DNA of 48,604 nt, from NCBI GenBank assembly GCA_021775735.1, contig JAJFHG010000070.1, forward strand, positions 1 to 48,604, written 5' to 3'. The translations under genes were made by a program, and so were the position numbers. The notes beneath the pieces are model-generated. The model was not told the DNA's origin. It saw only the letters and a program-made list of their open reading frames with translations, and did no database searches. Positions 18,683-27,908 of this stretch are shown piece by piece (within the stretch, counting starts at the first letter, position 1; each line of letters opens with the position of its first letter). Source of the DNA: Hyphomicrobiaceae bacterium (lineage in GTDB: Bacteria; Pseudomonadota; Alphaproteobacteria; Rhizobiales; Hyphomicrobiaceae).

Positions 18683-19984
18683 ATGTTCAAAAATAAGTCA
18701 CAGGCAGGCTCAACAGACAAATTCTTCAAGTCCCGGGTTAGCGAAACGGATCCCGAGATTTCGACCGCGATCAACAATGAATTGGATCGCCAGCAACACG
18801 AGATAGAGCTGATTGCCTCTGAAAACATCGTTTCACGCGCTGTCCTGGATGCAGCTGGTAGCGTGCTCACCAATAAATATGCCGAAGGCTATCCTGGCCG
18901 TCGCTACTACGGTGGTTGCGAGCATGTCGATGTCGTTGAAACGCTTGCGATTGAGCGTGCGAAGAAAATTTTTGGCTGCGGCTTTGCTAATGTGCAGCCA
19001 AATTCTGGCAGTCAGGCTAACCAGGGCGTGTTCAATGCTCTGATCAAGCCGGGCAACACCATCCTAGGTCTTGATTTGGCGCATGGTGGCCATTTAACAC
19101 ACGGTTCGAAAGTCAATCAGTCGGGCAAATGGTTCAATCCAGTTCACTACCAAGTGACTGAGGACACCCACACGGTTGATATGGATAGCGTGCGCAAGAT
19201 TGCAAAGGAGTCGAGCCCCGCTCTTATTATTGCTGGTGGTTCAGCCTATCCACGCGTTTGGGACTTTGCTGCATTCCGTCAAATCGCTGATGAAGTCGGC
19301 GCGATGTTGATGGTTGACATGGCGCACTTTGCTGGTCTCGTTGCCGCAGGAGAACACCCAAATCCGTTCCCACATGCCCATGTGGTCACAACGACAACTC
19401 ATAAAACACTGCGTGGCCCTCGCGGCGGTATGATCCTGACCAACGATGCCGACATTGCCAAGAAAATAAATTCAGCGATCTTCCCAGGCATTCAGGGTGG
19501 CCCGTTGATGCATGTTATTGCGGGTAAGGCTGTTGCCTTTGGTGAAGCCTTGCAGCCCGAGTTCAAAGACTACGTCAAAAGCGTGATCAACAACGCTAAA
19601 GCGATGGGTGAAGTACTGGTAGATGCTGGCTTTGCGCTTGTGTCTGGTGGCACGGACAGTCACTTGATTCTGGTTGATCTTAGACCAAAGAAATTAACCG
19701 GTAACATTTCTGAAAAGGCTATGGGGCGCGCGAACATTACCTGCAACAAAAACGGCGTACCGTTCGATCCTGAAAAGCCAATGGTGACCTCAGGTATTCG
19801 TCTTGGTACTCCCGCAGGCACGACTCGCGGATTTGGTGAGGCTGAATTTAGAGACGTTGGCCGCATGATTGCGGAAGTCTTGGACGGTTTGGCTGCGAAT
19901 GGTGAAGATGGCAATAGTGCCGTGGAAGCCAAGGTCAAAGCCGAGGCTGTGGCGCTGTGCAAAAAATTCCCGATCTACTCATAA
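18683..19984 (+). CDS. glyA: Serine hydroxymethyltransferase GlyA
   Basis: GlyA interconverts serine and glycine with tetrahydrofolate, feeding one-carbon metabolism. The 433-residue protein contains [45 protein letters not shown], the active-site block [38 protein letters not shown] with the PLP lysine in THKT, and [21 protein letters not shown] start at ATG 18683, which has GAGAGGAAAT upstream, rather than the longer open frame from 18635. A strong terminator follows, so the downstream nrdR is transcribed separately despite the conserved gene order. Confidence 0.97.
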   Translation: MFKNKSQAGSTDKFFKSRVSETDPEISTAINNELDRQQHEIELIASENIVSRAVLDAAGSVLTNKYAEGYPGRRYYGGCEHVDVVETLAIERAKKIFGCGFANVQPNSGSQANQGVFNALIKPGNTILGLDLAHGGHLTHGSKVNQSGKWFNPVHYQVTEDTHTVDMDSVRKIAKESSPALIIAGGSAYPRVWDFAAFRQIADEVGAMLMVDMAHFAGLVAAGEHPNPFPHAHVVTTTTHKTLRGPRGGMILTNDADIAKKINSAIFPGIQGGPLMHVIAGKAVAFGEALQPEFKDYVKSVINNAKAMGEVLVDAGFALVSGGTDSHLILVDLRPKKLTGNISEKAMGRANITCNKNGVPFDPEKPMVTSGIRLGTPAGTTRGFGEAEFRDVGRMIAEVLDGLAANGEDGNSAVEAKVKAEAVALCKKFPIYS

Positions 19985-20006
19985 GATCGAATCCAGTTTA
20001 AAAAGG

Positions 20007-20043
20007 AAGGCGTCCTGAGATTCGCTCAGGACGCCTTTTTTTA
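20007..20043 (+). terminator. Rho-independent terminator of glyA
   Basis: AAGGCGTCCTGAG pairs with CTCAGGACGCCTT across a short loop and is followed by a run of T residues, about 25 bases after the glyA stop codon. Confidence 0.95.
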
Positions 20044-20060
20044 GATTTGGAACCCCATCC

Positions 20061-20624
20061 ATGCGCTGCCCGCACTGCACAGGCGATAATACCCAGGTCA
20101 AAGACAGCCGTCCGACGGAGGACAATACTGCAATCCGTCGTCGCCGTATGTGCCCAAACTGCGATGCACGGTTTACCACCTTTGAGCGCGTGCAGTTGCG
20201 CGAATTGATAGTGGTCAAACGGTCGGGCCGTCGCGTGGTGTTTGATCGTGAAAAGCTCGCGAAATCGGTTGAGGTGGCGTTGCGCAAGCGGCCCGTCGAT
20301 CAAGAGCAGGTCGAATTGCTGTTGTCAGATATTGTGCGTCGCTTGGAAAGCCGGGGTGAGGGTGAGGTGACGTCGCAAGTCATTGGTGCTTATGTGATGG
20401 CAGGCCTCAAAGGTATTGATCCGGTAGCATATGTCCGCTTTGCATCTGTTTATCGTGACTTTCGCGAAGTGGCAGACTTTCAAGAAGTGCTCGGCGAGAT
20501 TGCTTTGGCCGATACTGTTGAGGACGAAGAAGATGCCAAACCACAGGCTAAACAAGCAGGTGATAAGGCGCAGGCTTCTAGCCCGGACAATGTCACCGTT
20601 TTGCCAGTGCCGGGTAAGCACTAG
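20061..20624 (+). CDS. nrdR: Transcriptional repressor NrdR
   Basis: NrdR represses ribonucleotide reductase genes in response to ATP/dATP. The 187-residue product has the zinc ribbon with cysteine pairs CPHC (3-6) and CPNC (31-34) and the basic stretch [20 protein letters not shown]. The ATP-cone domain follows ([32 protein letters not shown] through [11 protein letters not shown]). A polar, acidic tail of about 40 residues ends the protein, longer than in the E. coli protein. The ATG lies just beyond the glyA terminator, so its promoter must overlap that hairpin or the leader; ribD follows 131 bases later. Confidence 0.96.
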   Translation: MRCPHCTGDNTQVKDSRPTEDNTAIRRRRMCPNCDARFTTFERVQLRELIVVKRSGRRVVFDREKLAKSVEVALRKRPVDQEQVELLLSDIVRRLESRGEGEVTSQVIGAYVMAGLKGIDPVAYVRFASVYRDFREVADFQEVLGEIALADTVEDEEDAKPQAKQAGDKAQASSPDNVTVLPVPGKH

Positions 20625-20755
20625 AACAGACTGCTTTGGCTAGATGTGCCGTTTGAATTAGCGTTCCGTCAGTGGATGACGCACACGCCACCCCGGCCAG
20701 CAAGGTGCCAGCGTCACCGTGTTATCGCAGGTTTAGTAGAGATCAAGGTCGCACA

Positions 20756-21892
20756 ATGGATGGAGCTGAGTTTGATGCCCGCATGATGCGCCTTGCAATC
20801 TTAACTGCGCGCCGTGGGCTTGGGCGCACGGCACCCAATCCGTCGGTTGGTGCGGTTGTTGCCGATCCCAAAACCAATGCCGTAATCGCCCGCGCCGCTA
20901 CTGCGCCTGGTGGCAGGCCACACGCAGAAACCCAAGCGCTCGCCAAAGCTGGCCCGGCAGCGCAAGGAGCCACGCTCTACGTTACGTTGGAGCCCTGTTC
21001 CCACCAGGGCCAGACGCCACCGTGTGTTGAAAGCATTATCGCGGCTGGCATCGCACGCGTCGTCGTTGGCATTCAAGACCCCGATCCGCGCGTTGCAGGG
21101 CAGGGTTTGGCAAAGCTACGTGGTGCACGCATACTGGTTCAAAGTGGGGTTTGTGCGCGCCAAGCAGAGTGGGTGACGCTCGGTCATATTCTACGTGTTC
21201 GTCAGCAGCGCCCGTTTGTGCAACTGAAGCTTGCCTTGGATGCCGAGGGCGCGGTGCCTCGTGGTGGCAAAGGTCAACCAAACTGGGTTACGAGTTCTTT
21301 GTCGCGCGCTGTTGGTCATCAATTGCGTGCACAGGCCGATGCAATTTTGATTGGTGCGGCGACATTGCACGATGATGACCCGGCATTGACCTGCCGCTTG
21401 CCGGGCCTAGATGTGTGCTCGCCCGTGCGCATTGTGGTGACAAGCGATACGCAATCGATAACTGGATCCAAGCTCTATGCAACTCGAGACACGGCGTCGG
21501 TCTGGCTGGTCTACGATGATGACACCGGTCGGCTTGTGCACGATATGTCCAACGGTGATGCGCCACTCAACGCGTTATCAAAGAGTGATGGAAGGATGGC
21601 GCGTGTACAGGTTGAAGACCTTCTGGAAGCGCTTGCTGAGCGTGGTATCACGAGACTTCTTGTTGAGGGTGGGCCCAAGACTTGGCGTCGGTTTCAAGAC
21701 GCCCGTCGGGTTGATGAAGTGGTGGTTTTTGTCGGTGCCATCAACCGCCATGATCAGGGCGTGCCGGAAGCCGTGCGCAGGATGGTCGGCGCGCATTTGG
21801 GGTGCGATCCTGGTTCTGTCGTGAACGCACGCACCCTCGGGCCTGATGCCTGCTTTACATTTCGCCCACCTGTGTCGCCGGTGCTGGTTTAA
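20756..21892 (+). CDS. ribD: Bifunctional riboflavin biosynthesis deaminase/reductase RibD
   Basis: RibD deaminates the pyrimidine intermediate derived from GTP and then reduces its ribose side chain. The N-terminal deaminase (about 1-145) has the zinc motif PHAET (55-59) and EPCSHQGQTPPC with Cys81 and Cys90. The C-terminal reductase (about 150-378) shows RPFVQLKLALDAEG, ADAILIGAATLHDDDPALTCR and LLVEGGPKTWRRF. I start at ATG 20756; an in-frame GTG at 20672 adds 28 residues without similarity. It opens the riboflavin run ribD-ribE-ribBX-ribH. I see no FMN riboswitch in the 131 bases upstream. Confidence 0.95.
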   Translation: MDGAEFDARMMRLAILTARRGLGRTAPNPSVGAVVADPKTNAVIARAATAPGGRPHAETQALAKAGPAAQGATLYVTLEPCSHQGQTPPCVESIIAAGIARVVVGIQDPDPRVAGQGLAKLRGARILVQSGVCARQAEWVTLGHILRVRQQRPFVQLKLALDAEGAVPRGGKGQPNWVTSSLSRAVGHQLRAQADAILIGAATLHDDDPALTCRLPGLDVCSPVRIVVTSDTQSITGSKLYATRDTASVWLVYDDDTGRLVHDMSNGDAPLNALSKSDGRMARVQVEDLLEALAERGITRLLVEGGPKTWRRFQDARRVDEVVVFVGAINRHDQGVPEAVRRMVGAHLGCDPGSVVNARTLGPDACFTFRPPVSPVLV

Positions 21893-21957
21893 ACGTTGGC
21901 GGATCTATGCCAAACAACAGCTCACCCCGCCATCGGGGCGCATAAAGGTCCTTCACT

Positions 21958-22551
21958 ATGTTTACAGGCATCATCACAGGCGTTGGCAGACTGATTGCCC
22001 GAGACGGCGGACAGTTCCAGATCGCGTGTGACTATGAACCGACCCTGGTTGGGCTTGGCGCCTCTGTTGCCTGCGATGGGTGCTGTCTGACAGTGACGGG
22101 TTGCGAGGAGAGCGGAAAAGGCGCGTGTTTGTCGTTTGATGTTTCCAATGAAACGCTGTCAAAAACGACGCTTAGTCAGTGGCATGTCGGCAGCAAGATC
22201 AATCTTGAACGTGCTCTCAAGGCAGGCGATGAACTTGGCGGTCATCTTGTCACCGGACATGTTGATGGTGTTGCCCGCATTATTGACGTAGCGCCGGATG
22301 GTGACAGCCAAAGGTTTCAGTTCGAGGTTGAACCTAATTTGGCACCATTTATTGCCCAAAAGGGCTCAGTTGCCCTGGATGGCACGTCCCTGACGGTTAA
22401 CACTGTCGCAGCCAACCGGTTCTCGGTAAATCTGATCCCACATACCTTGACCCACACGACGTGGGGGCGCAAAAAGCCAGAAGATCCTGTCAATATTGAA
22501 GTTGATATGTTTGCGCGCTACGTGGCCCGCATGATGGAGTTCAAGCGTTGA
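21958..22551 (+). CDS. ribE: Riboflavin synthase alpha subunit RibE
   Basis: RibE dismutates two 6,7-dimethyl-8-ribityllumazines into riboflavin and the pyrimidine precursor. The 197-residue protein starts with the hallmark MFTGIITGVGRL. It has two lumazine-binding repeats: VACDGCCLTVTGCE and LSFDVSNETLSKTTL in the first, and ALDGTSLTVNTVAANRFSVNLIPHTLTHTTWG in the second. ELGGHLVTGHVDG lies between them. It follows ribD by 65 bases and overlaps the next gene by 4 bases, indicating translational coupling. Confidence 0.97.
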   Translation: MFTGIITGVGRLIARDGGQFQIACDYEPTLVGLGASVACDGCCLTVTGCEESGKGACLSFDVSNETLSKTTLSQWHVGSKINLERALKAGDELGGHLVTGHVDGVARIIDVAPDGDSQRFQFEVEPNLAPFIAQKGSVALDGTSLTVNTVAANRFSVNLIPHTLTHTTWGRKKPEDPVNIEVDMFARYVARMMEFKR

Positions 22552-23699
22552 CCCAAACCAATCCCGGCGCGGCCATGCAAAATGATAATGGCGTGATGGC
22601 GTCTGTCCCAGAAATTCTTGAAGATATGCGCAACGGGCGCATGGTTGTGCTGGTCGATGCTGAAGATCGTGAGAACGAAGGTGATTTGGTTATTCCGGCG
22701 CAAATGGCAACGCCAGATGCTGTCAACTTTATGGCCAAGCATGGCCGTGGTTTGATTTGCTTAGCGTTGACGTCTGCACGTGCTGGAGAACTCGGGCTTG
22801 AAAACATGGTGCGCTCAAATGCGTCTCGTTTGCGCACCGCGTTTACACAATCAATTGAAGCCAAAATTGGTATCACAACGGGCATTTCAGCTCATGACCG
22901 GGCACGCACAATTGCAACCGCAATTGATCCAGGTAAGACGGCTGATGATATTGTGTCGCCTGGGCATGTGTTTCCGCTGGTAGCCCGCGAGGGCGGCGTT
23001 TTGATCCGCGCTGGTCATACTGAAGCCTCGGTGGACCTTGCCGCACTTGCCGGCTTATTCCCCGCCGCTGTCATCTGTGAAATCATGAACGATGATGGCA
23101 CTATGGCCCGCGTGCCCCATCTCATTCCGTTCGCCAAAACGCATGGCCTTAAGATCGGCACCATCGAGAGCCTGATCGCATATCGTTTGCAAAATGACCG
23201 ATTGATTGAGCCTGTGGCGCAAACAGCGGTGACCAGCCAGTTTGGTGGCGACTTTAATCTTCACGTATTTACGACAACGGTTGAGCCGGTTGAACATCTC
23301 GCACTGGTGAAAGGTGATCTGTCAAAGCCTGGTTCGGTCTTGGTACGGGTGCATGCGGTCAACGCGGCAGGTGATCTGCTCGGTATTGGTGAAGATCAAC
23401 AACAAGAAACATCAATCGCGAAAGCCATGAAGGCCATCGCTGAGGCGGAACGGGGTGTGATTGTCTTAATCCGCGATCTGGCACCAACCAGCGTTTCAGA
23501 TTGGATAAAGCGACGCGCAACACCTGACAGCGAACAACGTGAGTCGGGGCGCCGCCAAGTCGAAATAGGGGTCGGTTCGCAAATCCTAAGTTCGCTTGGT
23601 GTGCGCGATATGACGCTATTGACCAATTCGCCCGCACATATCTATGTCGGCCTGGATGCGTTTGGATTACGCATTACTGGCACGCAAAGGCTTGAGTAA
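22548..23699 (+). CDS. ribB: 3,4-dihydroxy-2-butanone-4-phosphate synthase with degenerate GTP cyclohydrolase II domain (RibBX type)
   Basis: The N-terminal 210 residues are a complete DHBP synthase with DAEDRENEGDLVIPAQ, GLICLALT and LIRAGHTEASVDLA. It makes the four-carbon unit for lumazine from ribulose 5-phosphate. The remainder aligns with GTP cyclohydrolase II, but the zinc-binding CxDCG segment is replaced by GIGEDQQQETS and the C-terminal active site is altered. This domain is therefore probably inactive, as in known RibBX hybrids, and a true cyclohydrolase II should exist elsewhere. The frame opens with a TTG overlapping the ribE stop; ATGs at 22575 and 22596 are alternative starts. 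Confidence 0.93.
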   Translation: MTQTNPGAAMQNDNGVMASVPEILEDMRNGRMVVLVDAEDRENEGDLVIPAQMATPDAVNFMAKHGRGLICLALTSARAGELGLENMVRSNASRLRTAFTQSIEAKIGITTGISAHDRARTIATAIDPGKTADDIVSPGHVFPLVAREGGVLIRAGHTEASVDLAALAGLFPAAVICEIMNDDGTMARVPHLIPFAKTHGLKIGTIESLIAYRLQNDRLIEPVAQTAVTSQFGGDFNLHVFTTTVEPVEHLALVKGDLSKPGSVLVRVHAVNAAGDLLGIGEDQQQETSIAKAMKAIAEAERGVIVLIRDLAPTSVSDWIKRRATPDSEQRESGRRQVEIGVGSQILSSLGVRDMTLLTNSPAHIYVGLDAFGLRITGTQRLE

Positions 23700-23705
23700 G
23701 CAGTT

Positions 23706-24230
23706 ATGGCGGAAGATACGATACTATTGAATCATGACGATGCGTCCGCCCGTGACGAACGAGGGTCAGCGGTGCGCATATTGATCATTGAAGCACGGTA
23801 TTATGAAGACGTTTCTGATGCGCTTCTTGACGGTGCGACGACCGAGCTGAAACGACTTGGCATCTCGTATGATGTCATCACCGTTCCCGGGGCATTGGAA
23901 ATTCCGCTCGCTCTTGCCTGTGCTGCCTCGGATGGCGTCATTCCATCCAACGATGCAGATGGCTATGATGGTGCCGTTGCGCTGGGATGTGTTATTCGAG
24001 GCGAGACAGCACACTTTGACATTGTTGCGAACAACGCCAATCATTTTTTGATGGAGACGGCGGTGGGCAACAAAATTCCGTTGGGTAATGCTATTCTGAC
24101 TGTTGAGAACAAAGAACAAGCTATGGTGCGCGCGAAGGGTCGTGAACAGAGCAAAGGGGCGCAAGCCGTGCGGGCGTGCCTGACGTTGTTTTCGCATCAT
24201 CAGCAGTGGATGATGAGTAGCGAGCTATGA
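23706..24230 (+). CDS. ribH: 6,7-dimethyl-8-ribityllumazine synthase RibH
   Basis: RibH joins the dihydroxybutanone phosphate from RibB with the pyrimidine from RibD. The 174-residue protein has ILIIEARYYEDVSDALLDGA, the substrate loop VPGALEIPLALA, LGCVIRGETAHFDIV and the C-terminal NAILTVENKEQAMVRA. Most family members read GNGILTxExxxQAxxRA there, with minor differences here. It starts 6 bases after ribBX and overlaps nusB by 4 bases. The N-terminal 20 residues are poorly conserved, so the start could be slightly internal. Confidence 0.95.
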   Translation: MAEDTILLNHDDASARDERGSAVRILIIEARYYEDVSDALLDGATTELKRLGISYDVITVPGALEIPLALACAASDGVIPSNDADGYDGAVALGCVIRGETAHFDIVANNANHFLMETAVGNKIPLGNAILTVENKEQAMVRAKGREQSKGAQAVRACLTLFSHHQQWMMSSEL

Positions 24231-24748
24231 GCAGTCAGCCAGCGGACGCCAAAAAAACAAAGAAGTCAGAAAAGCCACAGCCACGTCATCTGTCTCGCAT
24301 CGGGGCCGTACAGGCACTGTATCAAATGGATTTGGCTGGTGCGGATGCGGTTGACGTTATAGAGCAGTTTGCACAGCTTCGATTTGTGCAAGCAGCTGAT
24401 GCAGAGCTGCAATCTGACAACGACCTTGTAGGCGGCGATATTAAGTTTTTTGCAGCCATTGTTGAGGGTGTTGTTGCTCGCCAGCGCGAGATTGACCCGC
24501 TGGTTGATAAGCAGTTGGCAGAAGGGTGGCGGTTGGTGCGTGTCGATTCCATTCTGCGTGCTATTTTGCGTGCAGGGACCTATGAATTGATGGATCGTAA
24601 AGACGTGCCGCCTCGCGTGGTGATCAATGAATACATCAACGTCGGACATGCATTCTTTTCGGAAGACGAGCCACGTGTGATTAACGGTGTATTAGATGCG
24701 CTGTGCGGAATTTTGCGCGGTGATGAATTAGGTGCAAAATCGGGTTGA
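24227..24748 (+). CDS. nusB: Transcription antitermination factor NusB
   Basis: NusB binds boxA RNA with NusE (ribosomal protein S10) to support antitermination on rRNA operons. The 173-residue helical protein shows RIGAVQALYQMDLAG near the N-terminus and LAEGWRLVRVDSILRAILRAGTYELMDRKDVPPRVVINEYINVGHAFFSEDEPRVINGVLDAL, the conserved C-terminal core. An extra charged N-terminal stretch of about 20 residues precedes it. The 4-base overlap with ribH matches the widespread ribH-nusB pairing. Confidence 0.96.
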   Translation: MSSQPADAKKTKKSEKPQPRHLSRIGAVQALYQMDLAGADAVDVIEQFAQLRFVQAADAELQSDNDLVGGDIKFFAAIVEGVVARQREIDPLVDKQLAEGWRLVRVDSILRAILRAGTYELMDRKDVPPRVVINEYINVGHAFFSEDEPRVINGVLDALCGILRGDELGAKSG

Positions 24749-24850
24749 GAAATGAGCTAGAGGAACCGTCTCCTCAACAAGCGGAAAATTCTTGGCTCTC
24801 GGTGTTATACCCGGTTGCTTCCCCATGACACGACTGAAACAGAGTATACG

Positions 24851-25855
24851 ATGTCAAAGTTGAGCGCGATCAACGATGAAGCCGACTTTATTCAACGCTA
24901 CTTAGCGCCTCTAGCAAAAAACGTTGCCGGTTCTTATGGTCTTAACGACGATGCGGCCACGCTTGATGTGGGCGAGGGATATGAGCTTGTTGCGACAGTT
25001 GATGCTGTTGCAGCCGGCGTGCATTTTTTTGCTGATGATGCAGCTGCCGACATTGCTTGGAAGGCTTTGGCGGTCAACGTTTCAGATCTTGTTGCTAAGG
25101 GTGCTGAGCCACTTGGCTATTTAATGTCACTTGCATTCCCAGAGCCACCGTCCCCTGACTGGATGACGGGGTTTAGTGGCGGTCTGGGTGCAGCACAATC
25201 TGTCTTTAAAATTGAGCTTGCGGGTGGAGATACGGACGTACGTCCAGGGCGGTTATCGATCACGATCACTGCGCTTGGTCGGGTGCCTAAAGGAAAGATA
25301 GTGCGCCGCTCAGGGGCGGGTGTGGGTGATGTCATATTTCTGACCGGGACCATTGGCGACGCCGGCGTGGGGCTAGCGTTGCGCCAGGACGAGGCGTTAA
25401 AGTCGGCTTGGAAACTTGGCGAAAACGAGTCCAACTTTTTACTTAACCGCTACCATCGGCCAAAACCAAGAACGCGACTAGCACCTGTGTTGCAGCGCTA
25501 TGCCAGTGCTTCAATTGATATTTCCGATGGTCTTGTGAAGGATGCAGGTTCCCTGGCGCGGGCAAGTGGCGCGGGGGTGAATGTGAACTGTGCCGCGCTG
25601 CCAATTTCTGAGCCGACGCGACTTGCGGTGGCGGGTGGCGTTGCTGCTGAGACATTACTCACCGCTGGCGGTGACTATGAGGTCTTAGCCACCGTCCCCG
25701 CTGATCAAACACAAGCCTTTGCGCAGGCGGCAGAAGTCGCGGGTGTCGCTGTCACCGAGATTGGCACGATGACGGAGGATAAGAACATTGTGTTCGCTGG
25801 TCCGGATGACGCACCGCTGGTTTTCCAACAGACTGGATACGACCACTTTTCTTGA
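24851..25855 (+). CDS. thiL: Thiamine-monophosphate kinase ThiL
   Basis: ThiL phosphorylates thiamine monophosphate to the cofactor thiamine diphosphate. The 334-residue protein has the N-terminal DDAATLDVGEGYELVATVDAVAAGVHFF, KALAVNVSDLVAKGAEPLGYL, ELAGGDTDVRPGRLSITITALG and SIDISDGLVKDAGSLARASG, which supply the metal- and ATP-binding acidic residues of the family. I chose ATG 24851, since the frame from 24815 adds only a short unconserved lead. It follows nusB by about 100 bases, as in many alphaproteobacteria. Confidence 0.95.
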   Translation: MSKLSAINDEADFIQRYLAPLAKNVAGSYGLNDDAATLDVGEGYELVATVDAVAAGVHFFADDAAADIAWKALAVNVSDLVAKGAEPLGYLMSLAFPEPPSPDWMTGFSGGLGAAQSVFKIELAGGDTDVRPGRLSITITALGRVPKGKIVRRSGAGVGDVIFLTGTIGDAGVGLALRQDEALKSAWKLGENESNFLLNRYHRPKPRTRLAPVLQRYASASIDISDGLVKDAGSLARASGAGVNVNCAALPISEPTRLAVAGGVAAETLLTAGGDYEVLATVPADQTQAFAQAAEVAGVAVTEIGTMTEDKNIVFAGPDDAPLVFQQTGYDHFS

Positions 25856-26094
25856 TGCTGCGGGGCGCTACGTTGCTGGTCTCTGTAGGGCTCGGCTTGA
25901 AATTATGAGAATGATTGCCGATGGAGTGTTTCTGGCTTGCCACATGGACGTAAGTGAACGTGTGTCAGCCCTTGCCAAGGCCCGAAAACAGTCTTTCTTT
26001 GGCCACATCCATCTTTCCTACAGTAAGGGTCCAAAATACCCGGATTCGATTTGTCCCCTGTCGCATATGACGTTAAGCAGGGGCGCCGAAAGTG

Positions 26095-27519
26095 ATGAGC
26101 GCGATTGACCCACTGATGACCAAAGCGAAGACCAAGCGACACTTCTTTTTAAAGCGCCCTGGACGAGGGAACTGTCAGGCGGTGCGGCGCATTGCGCATG
26201 CCGTTACTGGTGTGTTGGCTATGGCGATCATCGTGTCAACAGTAGCTGAAGCCAATCCAACGCGTTGGTGGGAAGGGCTCAATGGAACGCCCGGTCGTGA
26301 TCGTTCGACAACTGCGGGTGGGCGCACATCCCGCAACGCAAAAGTGCCGCTGAACGATTTGCGGCGTAATGCTGTGCCGTGGCGGTCGGATGAAATGCTC
26401 ATTGCCATGGAACGCGCCATTGCGCGCTACCAACGGATTGTTGCCAAGGGCGGTTGGCCTGAAATGCCTGGCCGCCGGATGATCCGTGTGGGCGATGCCG
26501 ATGACCGTGTACCCGCTTTGCGACAGATCCTTCGGGCTATGGGCGATTACCGCAAAAGCTCGGGATACTTTTCCAGCCGCACTTTAACGGCGGAGTTGGT
26601 TGAAGGCGTTAAACGCTTTCAAAACCGCCATGGGCTTCGCCCGACCGGCCGCGTGGATCGACCAACGTTGGCATCGCTGAACGTTTCTGCCAAAAAGCGA
26701 TTGCAGCAACTGCGACAGAACTATGATCGCATTGCGCAACTGTTGCGCATGGCGCCAAGCGATGATCGATACATTTTGGTCAATGCGGCAGCATTTCAGT
26801 TGGAAGCCGTGGATCGCCACCAAGTTGAATTGCGCCAGCGTGTCATCGTCGGACGCCAGGGACGAGAGACACCGCGCCTCCGTGCCATGATCAAAGGCGT
26901 CAACTTCTTCCCATTCTGGAAGGTTCCCGAAAGTGTTGCGGTATTGGATATCATTCCGCGCCTGCGCAAGGAGCCGGACTTTCTCTACAAAGAAGGGATC
27001 CGCATTGTTGAGGGCGATTTCAATGGACCTGAGATCAGTCGGGAGAACATCAATTGGGACTTTGTAGATCCCAAAAAAATCCGCTTTAAGCAGGATCCGG
27101 GCCCAAAAAACGCGCTGGGTTTGGTGCGCATCGACATGCAAAATCCAGAAGGCGTATATATGCATGACACGCCCCTTAAAAACCTCTTTGCACAAAATTC
27201 ACGTGCCTTTAGCGCTGGCTGTGTGCGCGTGCAGAACGTGTTTGATGTTGTTGAGTGGTTGCTGCGTTATGAGCAGACCTGGGGCGAGGGTGTGCCGCGT
27301 AACGTCCAGACAGTTCTAGATGGCGGGCAGCCGGTGGACATCACCCTGACGCGTCCGGTACCGGTTTATTTCGCCTACATTACGGGCTGGGCTGAGCCAA
27401 ACAACGAAGTGCATTTCCGGTTTGATATATACGGTCATGATGGAGCCGCGTCGATCGCTGAAGCGTGGGCGCCTGACGATGTTCCACCTGCCGCCTCATT
27501 GCAAAGTCTTGCGCCTTAG
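26095..27519 (+). CDS. Second L,D-transpeptidase (YkuD)
   Basis: A 474-residue paralogue of the enzyme at 15464-16723 with the same layout. It has a positively charged leader and hydrophobic signal segment (about 28-50), a peptidoglycan-binding domain (VPALRQILRAMGDY through VKRFQNRHGLRPTGRVDRPTLASLNV) and a YkuD domain. The catalytic motifs are VYMHDTPLKNLF and AFSAGCVRVQN. The leader is about 25 residues longer than in the paralogue. Start is at ATG 26095, with an adjacent GTG at 26092. Two such enzymes within 11 kb imply an active 3-3 cross-linking or wall-anchoring system. Confidence 0.93.
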   Translation: MSAIDPLMTKAKTKRHFFLKRPGRGNCQAVRRIAHAVTGVLAMAIIVSTVAEANPTRWWEGLNGTPGRDRSTTAGGRTSRNAKVPLNDLRRNAVPWRSDEMLIAMERAIARYQRIVAKGGWPEMPGRRMIRVGDADDRVPALRQILRAMGDYRKSSGYFSSRTLTAELVEGVKRFQNRHGLRPTGRVDRPTLASLNVSAKKRLQQLRQNYDRIAQLLRMAPSDDRYILVNAAAFQLEAVDRHQVELRQRVIVGRQGRETPRLRAMIKGVNFFPFWKVPESVAVLDIIPRLRKEPDFLYKEGIRIVEGDFNGPEISRENINWDFVDPKKIRFKQDPGPKNALGLVRIDMQNPEGVYMHDTPLKNLFAQNSRAFSAGCVRVQNVFDVVEWLLRYEQTWGEGVPRNVQTVLDGGQPVDITLTRPVPVYFAYITGWAEPNNEVHFRFDIYGHDGAASIAEAWAPDDVPPAASLQSLAP

Positions 27520-27696
27520 AGCAACCTGCATTTCTTTGAATGCAATGAAGTTGCCCATCTATTCTTTGATCTTGCAAAACCCAATCGCCTTGCAGAATAG
27601 GGACTGTTCGCGTCCGCGCAATCTGTGGGGTGCAATTTTTTTGAATGGGGACGTGCCTAATTTGGTGCAGGACAATACACTCAAAAATTCCAGGCT

Positions 27697-27710
27697 TGGC
27701 TCCGCGGGTA
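27697..27710. repeat. 14-bp copy of the tRNA-Asn 3' end (possible att remnant)
   Basis: TGGCTCCGCGGGTA here equals the first 14 plus-strand bases of the tRNA-Asn gene at 29130-29143, that is, its CCA end and part of the acceptor/T arm, in the same orientation. It may be the outer attachment site of a 1.4-kb insertion. Confidence 0.6.
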
Positions 27711-27782
27711 TGTTTCACTGCAACCGAGATTATCCAATGATATCAATGTTGGTTGTTGAAGGTATCAATCTCTGGTGGAGTT

Positions 27783-27803
27783 TTGTACAACAATTTGTAC
27801 AAC
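27783..27803. repeat. TTGTACAAC repeat pair, left
   Basis: Two overlapping-type copies of TGTACAAC spaced 12 bases apart. The 21-base block recurs with one mismatch at 29046-29066. Such paired short repeats at both ends of an insertion resemble arm-type recombinase sites. Confidence 0.75.
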
Positions 27804-27908
27804 AAAATCTGTGCAATTTTTGTTTTACCGCTCGCAACCCTGTGGATCGCTACGCCCAAAAATCTGGGAGGCAAAGCAAGTGCGCTTTAGAGAATACTTT
27901 TCATTCAG

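Noticed and set aside
20625-20755. FMN riboswitch before ribD
   Set aside because: Only 131 bases, and I could not find the conserved RFN elements.
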